Positions 1 to 6,123 of a DNA stretch of 6,217 nucleotides are shown in pieces (position 1 is the stretch's first letter; each line of letters begins with the position of its first letter). A program made the translations under genes and the position numbers. The notes beneath the pieces are model-generated. The model searched no databases and had not been told where the DNA came from. It worked only from the letters and a program-made list of their open reading frames with translations. Origin of the DNA: Sulfurospirillum sp. UBA6810 (GTDB lineage Bacteria; Campylobacterota; Campylobacteria; Campylobacterales; Sulfurospirillaceae); assembly GCA_002469305.1 (NCBI GenBank), contig DKEY01000018.1, forward strand, positions 5,532 to 11,748, given 5' to 3'.

Positions 1-2
1 AG

Positions 3-284
3 ATAAAAAGAGCTGATTTTGAAGCGATGATTGCTCAGTTTGAACAGTTTTATGCAAGGATGTCCTCTCAAAAGAAACTGACTTTGGCTAGAGCTTATGA
101 AGTTTTAGGACTTAGTGAGGGTGTTACTTTTGATGTAGTTAAAAAAGAGTATAGAAAACTTGTACGGGAACATCATCCTGATATCCTTATGGGGCAAGGC
201 AAAGACCAATCCATCATAGATGCAGCAACGGCAAAACTTCAAGAGATAAATGAAGCCTATGAATTAATTAAAAAACAGAATTAA
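3..284 (+). CDS. DjlA-like J-domain co-chaperone, 3' part only (5' end outside the window)
   Basis: The reading frame is open from the first complete codon, so the ATG at 27 is probably internal and the gene starts before the window. The visible 93 residues end in a J-domain: a YEVLGL helix-I start, a positively charged KKEYRKLVREHHPD helix II with the HPD tripeptide intact at 174-182, and a closing helix with QEINEAYELIKK. J-domains stimulate the ATPase of DnaK/Hsp70 through HPD. A J-domain at the extreme C-terminus, the REHHPD sequence and the insert between HPD and the last helix (MGQGKDQSIIDAATAK) are typical of DjlA, whose N-terminal part is a TerB-like domain. That part is not visible here, so the DjlA assignment is an inference while the J-domain is directly seen. 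The stop is TAA at 282-284, and a large inverted repeat begins three bases later. The next gene is convergent, so this gene is not part of the two-component locus. Confidence 0.9.
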   Translation: MKRADFEAMIAQFEQFYARMSSQKKLTLARAYEVLGLSEGVTFDVVKKEYRKLVREHHPDILMGQGKDQSIIDAATAKLQEINEAYELIKKQN

Positions 285-287
285 AAG

Positions 288-320
288 TTACATGTAAGAG
301 TTTAAAACTCTTACATGTAA
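288..320. terminator. Perfect 16-bp inverted repeat between convergent genes, probable terminator
   Basis: The arms 288-303 and 305-320 are exact reverse complements around one central base. Each arm contains the palindrome TTACATGTAA (288-297 and 311-320), so two palindromes lie with centres 23 bp apart, about two helical turns. The repeat sits in the 49-bp gap between the TAA of the J-domain gene and the TAA of the autotransporter gene, which fits a shared or bidirectional terminator. On the minus strand the hairpin is followed by CTTTTAATTC, a weak T-rich tail. On the plus strand the tail is A-rich, so termination of the J-domain gene would be weak or Rho-dependent. The stem is AT-rich, so a protein-binding or cruciform role is also possible. 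Confidence 0.65.
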
Positions 321-333
321 GAAAAAAGAGGGA

Positions 334-2577
334 TTAGAATTTGTAGTTGATTTTAGAAGAGATTACGTGGTTTTGTACATCATTTCCTCTTCCTTCAAAG
401 TCATACTGCATATCAATAAAAAGATTGTCTTGCAGTTTTTTAATATAACCAAGTCCAGCTTTATAGATAAAGGCACTATTTTCAATACCTGCTGTACTAA
501 ATACAGTACCCCCACCTTGAAAGCTTGAAGTAAGACTCTGAGCATCGTTGTTAAAATCATAACTTAAACCCACACTTGCACTTAGTTTAGATGTTTCATC
601 CAAAGAGTAGATAAAATCACTTTCGACACCTAAAACAAATGAGCTTGAGCTAAATTTATCTACATCAAGATTTAATCCACCAAGACCACTCTCAGAGTAT
701 GAAGGAGAGTAAAAGTGAGTGTATGAGCTCACAAGAGCTGGTCTTATTTTTAAGCTTTCATTGATTTGTATCTCTCTCATCGCTTTGAGTTGTGCAAAAA
801 AGTTTTTAGCTGTATAATCAGCACTTCCGATACCCACACCACTTACAACTCTAGTAGTCTCTGTTTTTTGTAAACCATAAGAGAGTTGATAAAAGAGATT
901 TGTTTTATCATCTATGATAGGATTGCTTCCATAAGCAACAAGGCTAAAAACATCCAAATCACTTGATTGGGCTACATTGTTTGTGTCTACATCAGCTTTT
1001 GTATAGAAAAATGCAAGACCTGCACGAATACCATTTTTGTACTCGCCATCAAGACCCATACCAAAGCCATAAGTGTTTGCACTAAAGCCATCAATACCAT
1101 CTACGTCATCTTGTGACGTATACCCACCAAAAGGTTTTATCCAAATATTTTTATCACTAAAAACTACATCTCCTGAACTAAAACCTCTTACATTTGATTG
1201 TCTTGCCTGTACAACTTGACTCATAGCATTTGTGATTTGATGTGAAACATTTTGTGTATTGAGTGTGTTTTGTGGAGTTACTTGTTTTAAAGCTTTTGTT
1301 ACAGACTCATTTGTAGGCAGGGTGTTGAGATAACCTCTAAAAAGATTGGCTTCACTGTTATCAAGAGCATCTAAAACCTGTGCTACCGAGTTTGAAGGGT
1401 TTGCATTATCTACAACATCACTTATGGCTTGTTCGATGACGTGTAAGCTTAAATATTTATCTTCAAATGAGAGTAAAGCTTCAAAGTCAAGCAATGCAGA
1501 GTTGTCTGTGATATTTAGTAAGGATGTATCTACATCAATAGCATTTTGTGAGCTGATGATACCAATCAGTACAGAGTCTGCAGCTAAAAATGCTCCAGCT
1601 CCGGTATCGCTTGCTGTAACATCTACATGTATCTTTGCACCATTTTCCAGGGTAGCACTCTCGGATGCATATAATCCAGAGTACTGGCTACTACCATCAT
1701 CTGCTATATTTAGCTTTACCCCAAGAGTACCCGTGGTACTTTGCGTATAGTTTTTAACTACATTAGAACCCATAGGTAGGTTAATTGTTGCATTATTGAT
1801 AAATTTTGCATTTACTGCTTCGATGCGACCATTGAGAATGCCTGTGGCATCATTAGTGATTGTACCAGTATAATCTGCCTGACCCCAAATAGCCATAGCA
1901 GAAGTTATCGTTCCCGTATTGGTGATAGAACCGCTACCTCCTTCAATCAAAATACCAAAATTTCCTAAAGAATCAACTATTGGAGTAGTGATAGTCCCAC
2001 TATTTGAAATAATAGAATTTTCATCAAGTAGATTTACCTGTATCCCCACATTATAACCGCTAGAGTCAGCAATGATATTTCCTTCATTTGTTATCGTTGA
2101 ATTTGTCATATTTCCAACATAAATCCCTCTGGTCCATCTTGAAGTACTTGCACTCATGATATCTCCATTATTATGGATAACAGAGTTTTCGATATTTTCC
2201 GTTTTAATACCAAATGTGCCTTCATTATTATTGCCAGTGATATCGATAGTTTGATTGTTCATTATCGTAATACCACTTACATCACCTGATAGACTAAAAA
2301 GATAGATTCCGTAAACAGAGGAAGATGATGTTGAATTTGCCAACCTTAAGACATGGTTGTTGTTAACTGTTATGTTGTCTCCTCTCATAGAAATAACACC
2401 TTTATACGAGGTTGGATCAAGGATGATATCCTCACTTGTCGTAAAAGTCTCGTCAGCGCCAAGATAAATTTCATAAGATGAGGAAACTGCTCTTGCTTGA
2501 GAGTTGAGGCAAATTAGACAGCTCACTAAAAGAAGTGGGAGTCTTTTAATAGTCTTTTTATGACAAAATAGTGGCAT
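334..2577 (-). CDS. Autotransporter (type Va secretion) with beta-helix-like passenger and C-terminal outer-membrane barrel
   Basis: The 747-residue product has a classical signal peptide: basic HKKTIKR (6-12), a hydrophobic core (13-24) and an ARA|V cleavage site after about residue 30. Residues 31-440 are rich in N, S, T, G and I, with repeated N-x-G-x-I turns (136, 164, 192, 220) preceded by G-I-x-[hydrophobic/T] strands, as expected for a beta-helical passenger. Residues about 443-465 are a Gln/Asn/Val-rich linker likely to thread the barrel. Residues about 476-747 match the autotransporter barrel domain: the opening IWIKPFGGY, then alternating strands such as GFGMGLDGEY and AGLAFFYTKADV, and a terminal INYKF ending in Phe, the usual BAM recognition feature. 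No Cys occurs after the signal peptide, which is common in secreted passengers. No protease, lipase or adhesin motif is recognised, so the passenger's function is unknown. A good Shine-Dalgarno (AGGAG, 2583-2587) supports the start. The gene is divergent from the two-component operon and may be controlled by it. Confidence 0.9.
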   Translation of the reverse strand: MPLFCHKKTIKRLPLLLVSCLICLNSQARAVSSSYEIYLGADETFTTSEDIILDPTSYKGVISMRGDNITVNNNHVLRLANSTSSSSVYGIYLFSLSGDVSGITIMNNQTIDITGNNNEGTFGIKTENIENSVIHNNGDIMSASTSRWTRGIYVGNMTNSTITNEGNIIADSSGYNVGIQVNLLDENSIISNSGTITTPIVDSLGNFGILIEGGSGSITNTGTITSAMAIWGQADYTGTITNDATGILNGRIEAVNAKFINNATINLPMGSNVVKNYTQSTTGTLGVKLNIADDGSSQYSGLYASESATLENGAKIHVDVTASDTGAGAFLAADSVLIGIISSQNAIDVDTSLLNITDNSALLDFEALLSFEDKYLSLHVIEQAISDVVDNANPSNSVAQVLDALDNSEANLFRGYLNTLPTNESVTKALKQVTPQNTLNTQNVSHQITNAMSQVVQARQSNVRGFSSGDVVFSDKNIWIKPFGGYTSQDDVDGIDGFSANTYGFGMGLDGEYKNGIRAGLAFFYTKADVDTNNVAQSSDLDVFSLVAYGSNPIIDDKTNLFYQLSYGLQKTETTRVVSGVGIGSADYTAKNFFAQLKAMREIQINESLKIRPALVSSYTHFYSPSYSESGLGGLNLDVDKFSSSSFVLGVESDFIYSLDETSKLSASVGLSYDFNNDAQSLTSSFQGGGTVFSTAGIENSAFIYKAGLGYIKKLQDNLFIDMQYDFEGRGNDVQNHVISSKINYKF
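1624..1631. repeat. TACATGTA palindrome inside the autotransporter gene
   Basis: This is the 8-bp core of the palindrome that recurs through the window. Read on the minus strand, it falls on codons for Ile-His-Val-Asp (residues 316-319). It lacks the outer T/A pair of the full TTACATGTAA form. Confidence 0.6.
1894..2310 (-). repeat. Degenerate about 28-residue repeats in the autotransporter passenger
   Basis: In the encoded protein, N-x-G-x-I turns begin at residues 136, 164, 192 and 220, exactly 28 residues apart, with a related NNQTI at 107. Each is preceded by a G-I-x-[hydrophobic/T] strand at residues 90, 123, 151, 178 and 208. The pattern fits stacked beta-helix coils. The DNA is diverged, so these are old protein repeats and not recent tandem duplications. 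Confidence 0.65.
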
Positions 2578-2582
2578 GATAG

Positions 2583-2587
2583 CTCCT
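2583..2587 (-). promoter_or_regulatory. Shine-Dalgarno site of the autotransporter gene
   Basis: On the minus strand the sequence reads AGGAG, five bases (CTATC) and then ATG. It is the strongest ribosome binding site in the window and fixes the start at 2577. Confidence 0.8.
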
Positions 2588-2605
2588 GATTAAAAGTTTT
2601 TCAAA

Positions 2606-2611
2606 ATTATA
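2606..2611 (-). promoter_or_regulatory. Candidate -10 element of the autotransporter promoter
   Basis: The minus strand reads a perfect TATAAT, 28 bases upstream of the autotransporter ATG. The position 17 bp further upstream reads ACTTTG, a poor -35. This is common in Campylobacterota, where sigma-70 promoters often lack a -35, but it would also suit an activator-dependent promoter. The CAAAGTC direct repeats lie over the expected -35 region. Confidence 0.55.
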
Positions 2612-2617
2612 AATTCT

Positions 2618-2635
2618 CAAAGTCAAACCAAAGTC
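2618..2635. promoter_or_regulatory. Candidate response-regulator operator: CAAAGTC direct repeat with 11-bp spacing
   Basis: Two identical heptamers, CAAAGTC at 2618-2624 and 2629-2635, are separated by AAAC, so they start exactly 11 bp apart, about one helical turn. OmpR/PhoB-family regulators bind as head-to-tail dimers to direct repeats with this spacing. The site lies between the two divergent -10 elements, over the expected -35 region of both promoters, and next to a gene for such a regulator. Binding by that regulator is inferred. Confidence 0.45.
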
Positions 2636-2648
2636 GCATAAGATATGC

Positions 2649-2654
2649 TAAAAT
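2649..2654 (+). promoter_or_regulatory. Candidate -10 element of the two-component operon promoter
   Basis: TAAAAT is preceded by TATGC, giving TATGCTAAAATC and including a TGn extended -10 (2646-2648). A near-identical TATAGTAAAATC lies upstream of purH at 6090-6101, which supports both as promoter elements of this genome. The expected start site leaves a leader of about 20 nt before the response-regulator ATG. No -35 is evident. Confidence 0.55.
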
Positions 2655-2680
2655 CTGTTTTTTAATTATTTGGGAAACTT

Positions 2681-3370
2681 ATGAGAGATTTAGAGTATTT
2701 AAAAAGTATGAGTGTTCTTTTGGCTGAAGATGACGAAGTTATCGCTAAAAGTGTACACAATGTCTTAAGTGTATTTGTTAAAGAAATTTTTATAGCTGAA
2801 AATGGCAAAGAAGCTTTGGCTATCTATCAAACACAAAAACCAGATATCATTATTTTAGATATACAGATGCCATATCTTAGCGGTATAGAAGTTGCTCAAG
2901 AGATTCGTAAAAGTGATACTAAAACACCTCTTTTTATCACCACTGCTTTCAATGACACAAGCCATCTGCATAAAGCTATACCTCTGATGTTAGTAGAGTA
3001 TCTCATCAAACCACTCTCTTTTGAACAGATACAAAATACTCTTTTAAAATGTGTTTCTTATATACAAAAACAAGGGCTTTTGCTTATCAAAATCACTAAT
3101 GATATAGCATATAACAAAATCACAGGAGAACTTAGTATCTACGAAAAACAGAGCGTATCTTTACCCAAAAATGAAAAAAAACTTTTAGATATCTTGCTTG
3201 AACATAAAAATCAACTTGTATCAAAAGAGTATCTTGAGCGTGAGATTTTTGATTTAAAATGCGGTGAGAGTTCTTTGAAAAATCTTGTATATCGCTTGAA
3301 AAAAAGATTTCCAAGTGAGTTTATACACAATGAAAAAGAGTTAGGATATAAGGCAATTTTAGATGTTTAA
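2681..3370 (+). CDS. OmpR/PhoB-family two-component response regulator
   Basis: The 229-residue protein has a receiver domain (about 9-125) followed by a winged-helix DNA-binding domain (about 138-227), the normal length for the OmpR/PhoB family. Receiver residues are intact: the acidic pocket E16-D17-D18, phospho-acceptor D60 in IIILD, conserved T88, switch aromatic Y107 and K110 in IKP. The C-terminal half shows the Trans_reg_C pattern: LPKNEKKLLDILLEH, then LVSKEYLEREIF, a recognition helix SSLKNLVYRLKKRF and the wing ending in ELGYKA. It should be a cytoplasmic transcription factor activated by phosphorylation from the kinase encoded next, whose start overlaps this gene by 8 nt. The ribosome binding site is GGGAAA at 2672-2677. 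Likely targets are the adjacent CAAAGTC repeats, giving autoregulation and control of the divergent autotransporter gene; this is inference. No specific ortholog name is assigned. Confidence 0.93.
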   Translation: MRDLEYLKSMSVLLAEDDEVIAKSVHNVLSVFVKEIFIAENGKEALAIYQTQKPDIIILDIQMPYLSGIEVAQEIRKSDTKTPLFITTAFNDTSHLHKAIPLMLVEYLIKPLSFEQIQNTLLKCVSYIQKQGLLLIKITNDIAYNKITGELSIYEKQSVSLPKNEKKLLDILLEHKNQLVSKEYLEREIFDLKCGESSLKNLVYRLKKRFPSEFIHNEKELGYKAILDV

Positions 3371-5249
3371 AATGCTTAAAATCATACTTGCCGCTTTGCT
3401 TTTTTCTTGTCATTTTTTATTTGCTTTGGATATAGATGAAAAGGTAAATAAGCTTTCTATCTCTAGTGGCAATCTTCTAAGTTACATAGATAAAGGCAGA
3501 GATAAAAGTTTTGAAGAGATACTCGCAAATCAGGATAAACTTTTCTTACATGTAAAGAAAAATATCTTTACGTACTCTCATGAAATTATTTGGACAAAAC
3601 TTACACTTCATAACAAATCAAAAAAGGAGTTGGAGGGTTATCTTCTGAATCATTTTTCAGCACTAGACGAAGTTGATGTCTATCTTGTCAAAAACAATAA
3701 GCTTTATGAAAAGTTCTTTTTTGGAGATATGAGAGCCGTAACAAATAAAGAGATTTTAAATAGATTTACAAATATAAACATAAAGATAGAGGCGAAAAAG
3801 AGTGTTGATATTTTCGTGCGTTATGCTTCCTCAACTCCTATAAACACAGAATTAGAACTTTTTTCAAAGAGTTTTTACGATGGTTTCATTTTTAAAGATT
3901 TTACTATTTGGGGTTTTTTTGTAGGAATTTCTTTAGCCCTTATCCTTTACAATTTTATGATTTATCTCTCTTTGAAACAGAAAGCATTTTTGTTTTATGT
4001 GCTTCACGCACTGGTTAATGTTTACAATACTCTCACAAGCTCAGGACATATTTATGCACTTTTAAGTCCTTATTTTGGTGTAGAATTTTTAAATATCACC
4101 TATAAAATCACACCTTCTTTGGCTATCATTTTTATGTCATCTTTTATCATAACTCTTTTTGATTTGAAAAAAAATATAAAATGGCTTTACTACCTAAATT
4201 TTGGCGTCATCTATCTTTTTAGTGCTTTTATGTTTGTGTTATTCTTCTTTTATACAAATGACACTATTTTGATTTATAACAAAATTGCTTCTATATTGAT
4301 ACAGTTTTCACTCTTGTTTATGCTTCTCAGCGCTTGTGTAATTGTTTATAAAAGATTATCAGGAAGCCTCTATTTCTTCTTGGGTACAGGCTTTTTAGTG
4401 CTGAGTATCTTTTTGTATGTATTACACTTTTTAGGCAGAATTGATTTTGGTATCTGGAGTATCTATATCTCTACTTTAGGCAGAACAGTGGATATAGTAT
4501 TTCTCTCTATGGCTTTAGGCAAGAGGATAAAAAATATCGAAACACAAAGACTGGAAAATGCCTTTTTAGTTGAACAAAGCAATAAATTTAACTCAACAAG
4601 TTATCTTTTAGCAGGAATTTTACATCAGTTTAAACAGCCCATTATCCATCTTGGTTCAGAAGTTTTAAATCTAAGGGTTTTACAGTATAAAAAAGCTACG
4701 AGTGATAAAGAAGAAGAGGGCATTTTAAAAAACATGGAAACCCAGATAGAGGGTATGAGTGTTTTGGTGGAAAATTTTTATAGCTTTTATTCGAGTGAAT
4801 CTAACAATGCTACTTTTAATTTAGAAAACTCCATAGATAAAACTTTGAGTATCCTACACTCCTCTTTAAAAGCCTATAATATCGAAGTTAAAAAAGAGTA
4901 TGAAAGCATCAATCTCAATTCCAATGAAAAGATTTTAAATCAAGTTTTACTTATCATTTTAGAAAATGCCATAAGTATTTTAGATGAGAGAAAAGTGCAA
5001 AATCCCATGATAGAAATCTTTACATGTAAAGATGAAAAAGGCATTAAAATCACTATAAAAGATAATGCAGGGGGTATTGCTGTTCAAGATATCAAAAAGG
5101 TTTTCACAGTGCATTACAGTGAGAGAAAAACAAAGGGGCTGGGGATAGGTTTGGCATTGGCAAAAAATCTCATAGAGACAAGACTTGCGGGGAAAATAGA
5201 GGTGGCAAATGAAGAAAAAGGCGCCGCCTTTACTATAAGGGTATCATAG
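3363..5249 (+). CDS. 7TMR-DISM sensor histidine kinase
   Basis: The 628-residue protein begins with a signal peptide-like segment (1-21, cut near FLFA|LD). A periplasmic domain (about 24-170) follows, resembling 7TMR-DISMED2, a jelly-roll sensor fold thought to bind carbohydrates or other small ligands; WTKLTLHN and LDEVDVYLV are typical stretches. Seven hydrophobic segments lie near 178-202, 208-228, 246-267, 273-296, 302-328, 334-357 and 363-386, matching the 7TMR-DISM membrane domain. The cytoplasmic part has a dimerisation/H-box with phospho-acceptor H421 in ILHQFKQPI, and a HATPase domain: N-box with N535 (LLIILENA), G1 box DNAGG (567-571) and G2 box GLGIGL (592-597). It should autophosphorylate and pass phosphate to D60 of the regulator encoded upstream. 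The start at 3363 overlaps the regulator stop by 8 nt and has AAGG at 3350-3353; an in-frame ATG at 3372, just after that stop, is a possible alternative. The ligand is unknown. Confidence 0.93.
   Translation: MFKMLKIILAALLFSCHFLFALDIDEKVNKLSISSGNLLSYIDKGRDKSFEEILANQDKLFLHVKKNIFTYSHEIIWTKLTLHNKSKKELEGYLLNHFSALDEVDVYLVKNNKLYEKFFFGDMRAVTNKEILNRFTNINIKIEAKKSVDIFVRYASSTPINTELELFSKSFYDGFIFKDFTIWGFFVGISLALILYNFMIYLSLKQKAFLFYVLHALVNVYNTLTSSGHIYALLSPYFGVEFLNITYKITPSLAIIFMSSFIITLFDLKKNIKWLYYLNFGVIYLFSAFMFVLFFFYTNDTILIYNKIASILIQFSLLFMLLSACVIVYKRLSGSLYFFLGTGFLVLSIFLYVLHFLGRIDFGIWSIYISTLGRTVDIVFLSMALGKRIKNIETQRLENAFLVEQSNKFNSTSYLLAGILHQFKQPIIHLGSEVLNLRVLQYKKATSDKEEEGILKNMETQIEGMSVLVENFYSFYSSESNNATFNLENSIDKTLSILHSSLKAYNIEVKKEYESINLNSNEKILNQVLLIILENAISILDERKVQNPMIEIFTCKDEKGIKITIKDNAGGIAVQDIKKVFTVHYSERKTKGLGIGLALAKNLIETRLAGKIEVANEEKGAAFTIRVS
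3546..3555. repeat. TTACATGTAA palindrome in the kinase gene
   Basis: This is a full 10-bp copy of the recurring palindrome. It is read in frame as TTA CAT GTA AAG, giving Leu-His-Val-Lys in the periplasmic domain (residues 62-65). Confidence 0.65.
5020..5029. repeat. TTACATGTAA palindrome in the kinase gene, ATPase domain
   Basis: This is a full copy, extended to TTTACATGTAAA (5019-5030) and read as Phe-Thr-Cys-Lys (residues 553-556). It shares the 16-mer TTACATGTAAAGATGA with the copy at 5419, so both proteins carry Thr-Cys-Lys-Asp-Glu although they are unrelated. Confidence 0.65.
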
Positions 5250-5252
5250 TTT

Positions 5253-6074
5253 ATGAAAAATTTACTTTTACTTTTTGTTTCTATTTTTTTTATAAGTTGT
5301 TCAAGAGATATCCCTACGCCTGTACAGAGATTTGAGACTGCTTCAAATCTCGCCAAAGACTTAAACAAAGAGATTTTTCATACTCAAACTTTTGATATAT
5401 TTTCTTATCAAAAAAATCTTACATGTAAAGATGAGATGAGTGTCTATATCGAAGGAGATGGTTTGGCTTGGATTACCCCCTCTCGTATCTCAGATAACCC
5501 AACCCCGCTCAATCCTCTTGCTTTAAAACTGATGGTTCAAGACAATTCTACATGTAAGATATATCTTGCGCGTCCTTGTCAGTACGTGAAAAGTAAAATG
5601 TGTAGCGAACAGTACTGGACAAATGAGAGGTTTTCTCCAAAAGTTATCCAAACATATGAACAGATTTTAGATATGTTGATAGAAAAGTATGGAGTAAAAG
5701 AGTTCAACCTCTATGGCTTTTCAGGTGGGGGGACAGTCGCTACACTTTTGGCGGCAAATCGAAAAGATATAAAACAGCTTGTGACAATAGCTGGTAATTT
5801 AGATATAGATTTTTGGACAAAAAAACACTATCTTACACCACTTACTGGCTCTTTAAATCCTGCAAATTTTTCACAAGAGTTAAGCAGTGTAAAGCAGATA
5901 CATCTCATCGGTGAAGAAGATAACGTGATAGATCAGTCTGTATTTGATTCATATAAAAAGCACTTCACAAACACAAAAAATATACACGCAATCTCTTTTT
6001 CAAGCTACTCTCATATCTGTTGTTGGGATAAAAAGTGGAAAGAAATCCTAGAAGATATAGAATCCTTTAAATAA
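5253..6074 (+). CDS. Putative lipoprotein with alpha/beta-hydrolase fold
   Basis: The 273-residue protein starts with a short hydrophobic leader and a lipobox-like FIS|C ending at C16, so it is probably lipid-anchored and faces the periplasm or outer membrane. The -3 position is Phe instead of the usual Leu, so the lipobox is imperfect. The hydrolase fold is shown by a nucleophile elbow GFSGG with S157, a strand/acid loop LIGEEDNVI with probable acid D223, and H254 in SYSHICCW, together a plausible Ser-Asp-His triad. The early IEGDGLAW (67-74) may form the oxyanion-hole loop. Likely activity is an esterase, lipase or related hydrolase; the substrate cannot be read from the sequence. The mature part has six further Cys (58, 101, 109, 117, 256, 257), which suggests disulfides. 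The gene follows the kinase stop by 3 nt, with AAGGG at 5237-5241, so it is co-transcribed with the two-component genes and may be an effector or accessory of that system. Confidence 0.82.
   Translation: MKNLLLLFVSIFFISCSRDIPTPVQRFETASNLAKDLNKEIFHTQTFDIFSYQKNLTCKDEMSVYIEGDGLAWITPSRISDNPTPLNPLALKLMVQDNSTCKIYLARPCQYVKSKMCSEQYWTNERFSPKVIQTYEQILDMLIEKYGVKEFNLYGFSGGGTVATLLAANRKDIKQLVTIAGNLDIDFWTKKHYLTPLTGSLNPANFSQELSSVKQIHLIGEEDNVIDQSVFDSYKKHFTNTKNIHAISFSSYSHICCWDKKWKEILEDIESFK
5419..5428. repeat. TTACATGTAA palindrome in the hydrolase gene
   Basis: This is a full copy read as Leu-Thr-Cys-Lys (residues 56-59), supplying C58 of the hydrolase. It is followed by AGATGA, as in the copy at 5020. Confidence 0.65.
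5549..5556. repeat. TACATGTA palindrome in the hydrolase gene
   Basis: This is an 8-bp core copy within CTACATGTAAG, read as Ser-Thr-Cys-Lys (residues 99-102) and supplying C101. It lies 130 bp from the copy at 5419 and in the same codon phase. Confidence 0.6.
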
Positions 6075-6089
6075 ACTTCTAAACAAACT

Positions 6090-6101
6090 TATAGTAAAAT
6101 C
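6090..6101 (+). promoter_or_regulatory. Candidate -10 region of the purH promoter
   Basis: TATAGTAAAATC closely matches TATGCTAAAATC upstream of the response-regulator gene. It lies 33 bp before the purH start and 15 bp after the hydrolase stop, so purH is likely transcribed from its own promoter, possibly with read-through because no hairpin terminator is visible in the 60-nt gap. An alternative TATTAT lies at 6105-6110. Confidence 0.5.
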
Positions 6102-6123
6102 GCGTATTATATATCTACTTGAC

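Noticed and set aside
27..284. ATG at 27 as the true start of the J-domain gene
   Set aside because: The same frame is open upstream to the window edge (reading IKRADFEA before the Met), no ribosome binding site precedes it, and DjlA-like proteins have a longer N-terminal part. The gene is treated as 5'-truncated by the window.
363..560. 65-codon minus-strand frame inside the autotransporter barrel region
   Set aside because: It is out of frame with, and fully inside, the conserved barrel domain on the same strand; a shadow frame.
1346..1750. 134-codon open frame on the plus strand inside the autotransporter gene
   Set aside because: It lies wholly antisense to a well supported gene, resembles no family, and has no clear ribosome binding site; it is a shadow frame.
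2515..2530. Lipobox-like LVSC in the autotransporter signal peptide
   Set aside because: The Cys at residue 20 lies inside the hydrophobic core and a good signal peptidase I site (ARA|V) follows at residue 30; autotransporters normally use that route.
2606..2626. TTGACT (minus strand, 2621-2626) as a -35 for the autotransporter promoter
   Set aside because: Only 9 bp separate it from TATAAT, far from the usual 16-18 bp. It overlaps the first CAAAGTC repeat and is better read as part of that.
3132..3314. 60-codon minus-strand frame in the response-regulator gene
   Set aside because: It is antisense to the conserved winged-helix domain with no independent support.
5114..5368. 84-codon minus-strand frame across the kinase/hydrolase junction
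   Set aside because: It is antisense to the kinase G2 box and the hydrolase leader; no initiation signal or family resemblance.
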